From positions 310,001 to 374,000 of the forward strand of contig VFIW01000009.1 in NCBI GenBank assembly GCA_006386115.1: a DNA stretch of 64,000 nucleotides. The letters run 5' to 3'. The translations under genes and the position numbers were made by a program. Each line of letters starts with the position of its first letter. Position 1 is the first letter of the stretch. The notes under the pieces are model-generated. The model saw only the letters and a list, made by a program, of their open reading frames with translations. It was not told where the DNA came from and did not search any database. This DNA comes from Globisporangium splendens (Eukaryota; Oomycota; Peronosporomycetes; Pythiales; Pythiaceae). Positions 56,784 through 64,000 of the stretch are shown one piece after another.

Positions 56784-57272
56784 AACCCGCCACGACAGCC
56801 TGAGTACCATAGCAAACATGAGCAGCTTGAGGGAAGGATGAAAACACGAGACAGACAGTGAGGGAAAGCGCATTGTGGAAACGAAAGGTGCTTGAACGTA
56901 TGCCTAAACATGAGAATTATTGCACTAATCGAGTTTAAATGGCCGACTTCCATGACAAAGCAACGCAAAGATGCATGAAGATGGAAAACTAGCAGCATGG
57001 GGAGGTACGACAACAGAGATCTGGGTTATCCGCCAAATTATCCGATGAATGCAGCCAGAACCATCAAGAATAGATGAGTTGCTTACAAATAGATTGGGAG
57101 TGAAAATCAATCTATTTGAAGTCCCAAATCGCTATGTTTGGAATGCCCAGGTTGCCTGATCTGTGTTGCTGCTTGCGTGCGTGATTAGCGCCAAGTACAA
57201 ATTCAAGTCGTGTTGGTTGGTGGTTCTCAAGCGCGTTCAGGCTGTTTTGATACTCCCAGAGGTGGCTTCTGT
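56784..57272. other. Intergenic
   Basis: About 490 bp between the GTPBP gene and the coiled-coil gene. It contains ATTGGGAGTGAAAATCAATC-like AT-rich sequence and no recognisable element. A possible missed 5' exon of the coiled-coil gene cannot be excluded. Confidence 0.5.
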
Positions 57273-59439
57273 ATGGTTGTCTCGGGTTCTGAAGTGCGCG
57301 TCGACATGGAGAGCAGTCTACTCAAGCAGGATGCACTGGACAATGGCTCCGTCACAGCCGACGATTTCGCGAATGGGAACGACTATTTGCGCCTGGACTT
57401 TGACGCGATTCGAGGCCACGACGGCCATCGACCACAACATCATCGCCATTCGCAGCATCGGGTCCACAATGGCAGTAATAACACAGGTGTCGAGAGCAGC
57501 TCTTCCACAAAGCAGAATTGTCAAAGCACGATGGACTCAGAGGAGGACGCACCGGCAAAGAAACTCAAGATCCGGAAGCGCAAGAGACCGCGTGCACAGA
57601 CCATTGAAGAAGTGTTTGCGACGATCAGCACGGTCCGGTCGTCCGGTCTGAATCCTCCCCAGGAGCATATCGTGCTCACGCCGCGGTCGGCCGAAGCGTG
57701 TTTGCGCTGTGGCGTGAACCCCGAGACCCTGAAGATCCGGGATCTCGAGTCATTCTACGATACCGATGTGTCACCCGCCGTGCAGCGCATGCGCCATGAG
57801 GCATACTCGATGCGCCGACATGAGGAAATGAAAGCTGTTCGGGCCGAGAAGAAGAAGATCGTCGAGACCGAGGACGCCACCGACGCGCTTGGTTCACCCA
57901 AGTCATCTCCACCACATCGTCACCAGCATCACAAATCCGCTACGAAGACGAAAGTGGTGAAGTCTGCCCAGATAACTCCCGACAAAGCATCTGAGCAGTT
58001 TTCGCTCTTGGACGTTGAGAAGAAGCGGCTCGAGAAAGTCAGACTCCGTCAGGAACGCGAGCTCGAGCAGATGCTCGACTTTGAGATCAAGATGAGCAAG
58101 ATCCAGCAGGAGGCCAACGAGAAAGTCGAGCGTGAGAGGCGGCTCCACGAGCAAAGGGAGCGTGAACGCATGCGGTTCGCGCAGGAGCTCGCCGAGGAGA
58201 AACGGCAGCGCGAGATCAAGAAGAAAGCGCAGCTGGATGCCGAAGAGGAGCGACGCAAGCTTCTGGTAGCCGAAATGGCGGCTCGAGACCGTGAGCTGGC
58301 CGAGCAAAAGGCGAAGCAAGAGCGTCTACGCCGCATTGAAGCACGCGAGCGAGAAGAGGAACGCAAGGCCAAAGCTGGAGAGCATCGACTCGTGACCGAG
58401 GCGATCATGAAGCAACAGCAGCAAGAGATCAGTGAACGACTTCAAGAGCTCGACCTTGCCGAGCGCGCGCGGAACGAAATGGTCGAGCAGCAGCGGCTTG
58501 AACGCGCGCCAAATGGAGGAGCGAAGACGCACCGTGAGTCAACGGATCCGCAAAAACCTCAAACAGTCCAAGAAACTCGAGCTGCAGCGGAAGCGAGAGA
58601 TCGCACGCAAGCAGCAGGCAAGTGAGCAACTTCGGCAAGAGCACGAGGCCGAGGTGGAACGTCAACGGGAACTTGCACGACAGCAGCAGGAAATGATGGA
58701 ACGGAAACGGATGATGGTCATCGAGGACGCCAAGCGCGAGGAAGAGCGCAATGTGCACCAGCTGCAGGAAACGCAGCAGCAGCAGCTGGAGTTGAAGAAG
58801 GAGTACAGACGCATCCAGCAGCAGCTCAAACTCGACAAGGTCGAGCGCATGAAGCGGATCCAAGAGTACAAGTGACTCGAGACGCTGCGCAAGATGCAGG
58901 AAACCGAGATGCGCACACAGGCGATGCTGAACGAGAAGGACGAGCTCGTGCGGTGTCGCAAGCAGATCGCCGTCATGGCCAAGGTTCAGCGCGATCTGAT
59001 CATACGCACGATGGAGAACGTCAGGATCACGAAGAAATGGAACCAGGCGTCCAAGACCATCGGGCAAGTGATCAGCAAGTCGTCGTCACGGTCACCGTCG
59101 CCCACGAAATCGATCTCGGGACGTCCAAAGTCAAGTTCAGGAGCATTGCCGAGACAGACGTCCTTACCGAATATCGCGCGGCCAAACACACCCGGCGGCG
59201 TGGGCATGGGAGCACAGTCACGCGTGTTCCGTCCACCATCCCCTCCACCGACACACACAGCGTTCAAGTTCACCAAAGAAGCACAAGAAGAGATGGCGGC
59301 TGGTGCCAACAACAAGGGTGGCACCAGCTCGGCCGGCGTACGTGGAGGAGCTCCGCAAGCATATTTCTCACCCTACGACCAGGTGCCCGAGCAGATTCGA
59401 CCGAAAAAGAGCAAGCATGTGCGCTCGCCAGTGTTTTAA
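57273..59439 (+). pseudogene. Large coiled-coil protein gene with two lesions
   Basis: Coding sequence runs for about 720 codons but with two breaks. At about 58500-58512 the frame shifts in a CGCGCGC run: the coiled coil ends at QQRLERA and goes on at RQMEERRRTVSQRIRKN in another frame, as if one CG dinucleotide were missing. At 58873-58875 a TGA follows QEYK, after which the same frame goes on (LETLRKMQETEMRTQAML) to a stop at 59439. Residues about 110-190 have a globular-looking LTPRSAEACLRCGVNPETLK segment, a pattern I associate with protist cilium-related coiled-coil proteins. Then come about 350 residues of Glu/Arg/Gln coiled coil and a Ser/Pro-rich tail. Both breaks may be real decay or sequence errors. 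Function unknown. Confidence 0.65.
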
Positions 59440-60054
59440 CAGCTACTCAAAAGCCTCGAGCGTACTGATCAAGTGCATTGAGTCGTTCTGCATGGCGCAT
59501 GATAGCATTCTATTCCGGAGATCGTCTCGCCTTACAAAGAGATCTCATTGCAAAATCTTCGAGTGCATCCACAAAGGCAAGTGGGGCAAGCGCTGATCGA
59601 TAGCCTCGAGGGAAGAGCAGCTGTCACAGATTGGAATGATGCGTGGTGCCCTCTGCGAGGCATCACGTGTGGGTGTATGGGACATGCTGACCACTGCAAA
59701 GAGCTTAAACACGCGCGAACGGAGTGGGGACATTGCTGCTGAGCTATGCGCCATGCGAGAACAGAATGAATCGTCTTGTTCGTGTCCACAGGAGCTCCAT
59801 CGAATGTGAGTCGCAATTGTCAATGTAGCCATCGTCAGGGATCTCGTACTTAACCAGCATCCTACAGAACGCTACTTTTCTGACTTTCAGAAAACGAAAT
59901 ATGCAAATACCCGCTACTATGCATTTTATGAGGCTGCATATTATATTGTGTCGCACTGATCTGTAATCGCTCCGACTGCAAATATTCTCTCTTCTATGCA
60001 ATTCAAGAGTCGATGTAAACACTCCCCGTTTTAAATCAGCGCAGCTGTGTGAAG
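59440..60054. other. Intergenic
   Basis: About 610 bp between the coiled-coil gene and the EF-hand/SAM gene. Overlapping short frames on both strands have no coding character. AT-rich sequence near 59900-59990 may be the promoter region. Confidence 0.5.
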
Positions 60055-62357
60055 ATGACGCTGAGCGGCATCTCGTCGGAAGGTGGATCTAAACACTTTT
60101 TCCCACGCGCGCGACACATGAGCGCGTCTAACAGACCAACGCGCATGCACGAGAGACGCACGAATTCACCGCGCAGCATACGCCTTACCCTGAGAGCGGC
60201 GCTGCTGCTGGCGCTCTGTCTCGCGATTGCGTGGCAAGCTGCTGCCGCTATCGACGTTCCCGAAGTTCGCTCGTCGAGCCCCACAGGTTCGTATTAATGT
60301 CTGCGTACTACACTGGCGGCACCGCTCTCTGTATTGAGTATATATGGGGTTCTAGTTGTGCTGCCTGTGGTTGACTGTGTGTTTGCGTTGTGGATAGCGA
60401 CAACTCCAGGCGAGGATGCGACAATCGAAGTGGAGATCCATGCCGACGGATCTCCGAGTGAGACGCTCGAGATGCTCGAAGAAGAAGAGCGAGCGGCCGT
60501 TCGGCAACGCAGAAAGAAGCCGCAAGTCGGTACGTAACATTGGTATGATCTGAGTAGCATTGCATCAAAATGACGGGCATTTAGGGGGCGTTGGTGTGCT
60601 GATGACAATTTGTGCGTATGGTGCGACTAGAGAGCCTGCTTGCGGACTTTGACCACGATGGCCACGTGGGCTCGAGCGAGATCCAGCGGATCAAAGAGAA
60701 CCTGCACCAGTTCTTTGACATTGACGAAAGCGGCAGCATCGACTCCGTCGAGATCAAGACGGTACGTGTCCATTTTGCCATATAAAAATGCCATTCGCAG
60801 AGACCTCGTGATGTCAGTCTCATCAAGTCTATGTGAATTGGTTTCGTTTTTTGTATCAAGATGGCTCGCGACGAGAAAGACGTCGTGTCGGCGTTCCAGA
60901 AACTCGATAGCGACCACGATTCGATCATTTCGCTGAAAGAGCTCGACGAGCGCTGGGAGGCCGTGGGTGCCGAGATGACTGTGAGCGAAGTCGCGGACTG
61001 GGTCGCGTTCGCGGTGCAATTGCCGCAGTACGCCAGTATTTTCCGTGACCACTCGATCTCCGGGTACATGTTCCCGTTGCTCATGGCGAACGACGGCAAG
61101 CGGCTCCAGGAAATCGGTATTGACCAGCACCTGCATCGCCAGCAATTGGCCATGTTCCTGAAGATGAAGTACCTGGGTATGGGCAAGAAACCTGCTCCGG
61201 TCGTGTCGGCTGTGTGTACTGCGGAACCCTCAGCAGCAGGAAGTGGAAGTGGTCAGTCACCCTCGAAAACGCTGCTCCATGTGGCGTGGGTTCCAGCAGA
61301 AGACGGCCCGCAGCGGTTCCAATTGCAGCGAAGAAGCCCTGGTGAAGCCACGTGGAGCCTCGTGTACACTGGCGCGGACACGGAGTTTATCGATGTCGTG
61401 GATACCGGGCTGCATGTCGTGTATCGTTTGGCGACATGGAACTCTTATGGACGAAGTCCTCACGAGTACATTCGCTGTGGACCGGTGGTTGGCGTTGCAG
61501 CCACCAAGCCAGCATTGGTGTTACCAACAGCGACAGCTTCAACCAGCGGCAGAATTGTCAATGCCGACGCATTGCCTGGGCATCACGCGCACAATTCGTC
61601 GAGCGATGGCGACGAAAGTGCCGACACACTCTTTGGCGTTTTAAAATCGTATTTGTGGTGGCTCGACGAGGCGATTGCGTTGACACTGTTCATCGTGCTA
61701 CCGATCCGTGGCTTCATCTACGGTGATGCAAACTACGTCCTAAAGATCATGCGCCGTCTGCCGCCAAGCATGCCGACGCGAGTGACGGTCGAGGCCGATC
61801 CATTAAAGACATCGCTTGAAGGTGCCACGGTAACAGTGTCCTGGGAGAAACCGATCGACAATGGCGTCCCGATCGTGTGCTATTGCGTGCGCTGGACACG
61901 CACCAAGACGGAAGAGATGAAGTGGGTGAAGCTGCTCATGCTCCCATTGCCCACGAGCGTCTCGGTGAACCACTTGATGCACGGCGAGACATACAAGTTT
62001 GTGGTCGAGGCCACCAACGAATTTGGTCTCGTCACGAAATCCAGTCGGTCGACGTACATGGTTCCTGTGCCCGAGCTGAAAGGCAAACTCTTGCCACGTC
62101 GGTCGATGAAAGAGGCGAAAGTCTTGCGCAACCAATGCCACATCTGCAGCGACCCGATCAAGAAGAAGAAAGTGCCGTTCACCGCGACGCTCGACCGCCG
62201 CATCCTGCATTTCTGCTGCCTGTGCGATCAGGAATTCTGTCATTACCACAAGGGCGAGGTGCACCACACGAAGGCGCTGAGTTGCCCCGCTGTCGACGGT
62301 CGGTGCATCTGCGAAACTTGCAAAGACATCCGCTTGCAGCGGTCGGCGACCTGCTGA
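60055..62357 (+). CDS. STIM-like EF-hand/SAM membrane protein with FN3 domains and Cys-rich tail
   Basis: Exons 60055-60286, 60398-60529, 60631-60761 and 60861-62357 give 663 aa. A hydrophobic stretch at 46-65 (LRAALLLALCLAIAW) is a signal peptide; a start at Met31 (MHERRTNSP) would fit it better. Three EF-hand loops follow: DFDHDGHVGSSE (127-138), DIDESGSIDSVE (151-162) and DSDHDSIISLKE (181-192). A SAM-like domain (about 204-268) has MTVSEVADWVAFAVQLPQY, very like the SAM domain of animal STIM1. Then an FN3-like domain, one likely membrane segment (about 430-450, EAIALTLFIVLPI), a second FN3 domain with SVNHLMHGETYKFVVEATNE, and a Cys/His-rich end (CHIC, CCLC, CHYH, CICETC). EF-hand plus SAM before a membrane span is the lumenal layout of STIM calcium sensors. 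The cytosolic part differs from STIM. The role as ER calcium sensor is inferred. Confidence 0.85.
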
Positions 62358-62528
62358 ACAGCCAAGTGACAGGTTCCTCATGAATGGGAAACTGGAGTAA
62401 ACATCAAGCAACCTTAACGAACGATATATAGAGGAGTTTTTTTCGTCAACGCGCTCAAATCATCGTCAATTGCATTCTCATCTTTGTCAGTCTTAGTTTC
62501 AAACGCTGTACGAACGCGCACACCTTTG

Positions 62529-64000
62529 TTAAATCATCCACATCATCATTCCTTCTGGCGAAAGGCCCGGATCGTTCATGTTGAAATCTGGCAGCGCATT
62601 CTGGAAATCGCCCACGCGGTTGCCGGTGAACTGGGTGTCGTTGATACTGATAAACGCTAGACGCCGCATGTCATCAAAGCTCAGTTTGTTCCGTCTGCTT
62701 GACTGCAACAGTGTCGACTTGCACAACGTTTTCTCCGAGGCAACGCTGGATGGAGCGAGCGAAAACAGGGTCAGTGCAAGAGACTTCAAGTGCGGCCAGT
62801 CATCCGCCTCAGTCATCCAAAACTGCAACGGCGATCGGTTGCCTTTTTCCAGCATCTCCCATTTGAAAGTACGATTCGCGCGTTGGTTCTTGGCGTAAAT
62901 TACGTAATCGGTGTATTCGGCAGAGATCGCGCGCTTGCGTTCTTCGTTCACGCCAATGTCTGCGTCAGTCTCGGGAAAGTTGAAAATCAACTCCTCAATC
63001 TGTTCGCGGTATTCGCGCGTCATGGACTTGCCGATGTATCGTGGGTCCAAGAGGAACGCCAACCCGTGAGCTTCGCTGAGAACATATTGCCATCGCTCAG
63101 TCACCACTTTCTTGATATACTCGAGCTCCACCGTGGAAAGTCCAAAGACAGCGTCAAAGTCGGTCAGCAAGTGCTTCGACTCAAAGTAGACTTCCGAAAT
63201 GGGCTTATCGTCTTGGAATTTGTAAAGCGTGAGTTCGATTGGCGTGAGAATGCTGATAGCCTTCTCCAACGCGATCTTCCAGTTCAAATTCAGCACAAAG
63301 CTCTTGAGGCTATCACGCGTAGGACGTTGATTCAACGGAGCAGCGTCGATAAAGTCTGGATCGCTGACAATAGACTGAATGATATCCTCGGCTTGCAACA
63401 AGACTCGGAAGCGTGCCGCAAGCGAACCCCACTGCATCGTTGGCGATGACGTCGAGAAACTTTTCATCGTTTGCAGTGTCTGTGCATCAAACATTTTGAA
63501 TTTCGGCGCGTATTGATAGCTGCTGAAGAACGAAAGCAGTTCATTGCAGTTGTTCGTGAAATCTACCAAATCCTGGAACGGGAAATCCATCGGCACCTGC
63601 GGCGTCATTCGTCGTGGATCGTTTTCAATCGACTTCTCGGGGCCGAAAATGTCCATGATCGCGAGGTGGAGCGCATGCGAGATGCATCCGTAGAAGAACT
63701 TTGTCGGGTACTCGGTCTTGAGCATCTCCCACGCTCGCGCATGGTATTCCGTGCTGCCTGTGACCACACCGCTCACAGACCCAACAATCGGCGCCATCAC
63801 GCGCTTGATATCCTGTGCGATCAGGATCGAGTTGTATTGACCATCGTCGTTGATTTTCTCGGACTCGAGAAAGAAACGCTTCTCGTTGTTGCCAGCCATG
63901 TACGTCACGTACACTTCTTCCGGGTTGCTTGTATTGTACAGATTCATGCTCGACCATGCGTCGCGCTTGATACACACTCGGGTCGAGCTCGCCGTCAGGT
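62529..64000 (-). mobile_element. hAT/DUF659 transposase, 5' end beyond the window
   Basis: An open frame of 490 codons runs from the stop at 62529 to the window edge with no start yet. The N-terminal visible part resembles DUF659 with the FFYGCISHALHLAIMDI block. The C-terminus is the hAT dimerisation region (LALTLFSLAPSSVASEKTL, then NKLSFDDMRRLAFIS). In the motif that usually reads V-T-D-N-A before the conserved W, this copy has VVTGSTEYHARAW, so the acidic residue is replaced. The frame is otherwise unbroken. Terminal inverted repeats and target-site duplications could not be seen. Either a mobile element of class II or a domesticated copy. Confidence 0.85.

Noticed and set aside
1..64000. 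CRISPR arrays, prokaryotic operons or viral genes
   Set aside because: No regularly spaced repeats, no operon-like spacing with ribosome-binding sites, and introns throughout; nothing viral was recognised.

Overview
The window is nuclear DNA of an oomycete (stramenopile), probably Pythium- or Phytophthora-like. The evidence is compact protein genes with short GT-AG introns (about 45-110 bp, donors mostly GTACGT or GTGCGT), strongly GC-ending codons, and a gene set of eukaryotic housekeeping proteins plus oomycete-type proteins. I see no rRNA, tRNA, CRISPR array or prokaryotic operon. Exon joins were worked out by hand from frame, splice signals and family alignment from memory.

Layout. 1-2.9 kb holds no gene, only small tandem repeats. 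2.9-7.1 kb: a TMEM260-like O-mannosyltransferase (+) converging on eIF2B alpha (-). 7.4-8.6 kb: dihydrodiol dehydrogenase-like oxidoreductase copy 1 (-). 9.1-19.4 kb: a tight block of TARBP1-type tRNA 2'-O-methyltransferase (-), Pol III subunit RPC11 (+), a RecQ helicase (-) and an unusual HSP70 with a C-terminal membrane anchor (+). 19.5-23.6 kb: two ZIP zinc transporters arranged head to head. 24.8-26.0 kb: oxidoreductase copy 2 (+), an inverted paralogue of copy 1 with near-identical introns. 26.8-29.6 kb: a PX-like protein (+) and phosphoglycerate dehydrogenase (-).

29.6-36.6 kb is a gene-poor stretch of about 7 kb with hairpins and tandem repeats. 36.6-52.3 kb is dense again: a two-repeat GRW protein, RFT1, an unknown multi-exon protein, a GPATCH4-like G-patch protein, SERAC1, Elongator subunit ELP6 and a NEK-like kinase. 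52.6-62.4 kb: a secreted hypothetical protein broken by an in-frame TAG, a GTPBP1/2 translational GTPase, a coiled-coil gene with two lesions, and a STIM-like EF-hand/SAM membrane protein with FN3 domains and a Cys-rich tail. The right edge carries a partial hAT/DUF659 transposase.

Together: several genes serve tRNA and translation (TARBP1, RPC11, ELP6, eIF2B alpha, GTPBP) or the ER and glycosylation (TMEM260-like, RFT1). Their proximity probably reflects ordinary gene density rather than an operon-like unit, although TARBP1 and RPC11 share one short divergent promoter. The most novel candidates are the tail-anchored HSP70, the EF-hand/SAM/FN3/zinc membrane protein, and the two inverted paralogue pairs with signs of gene conversion or a conserved promoter element.
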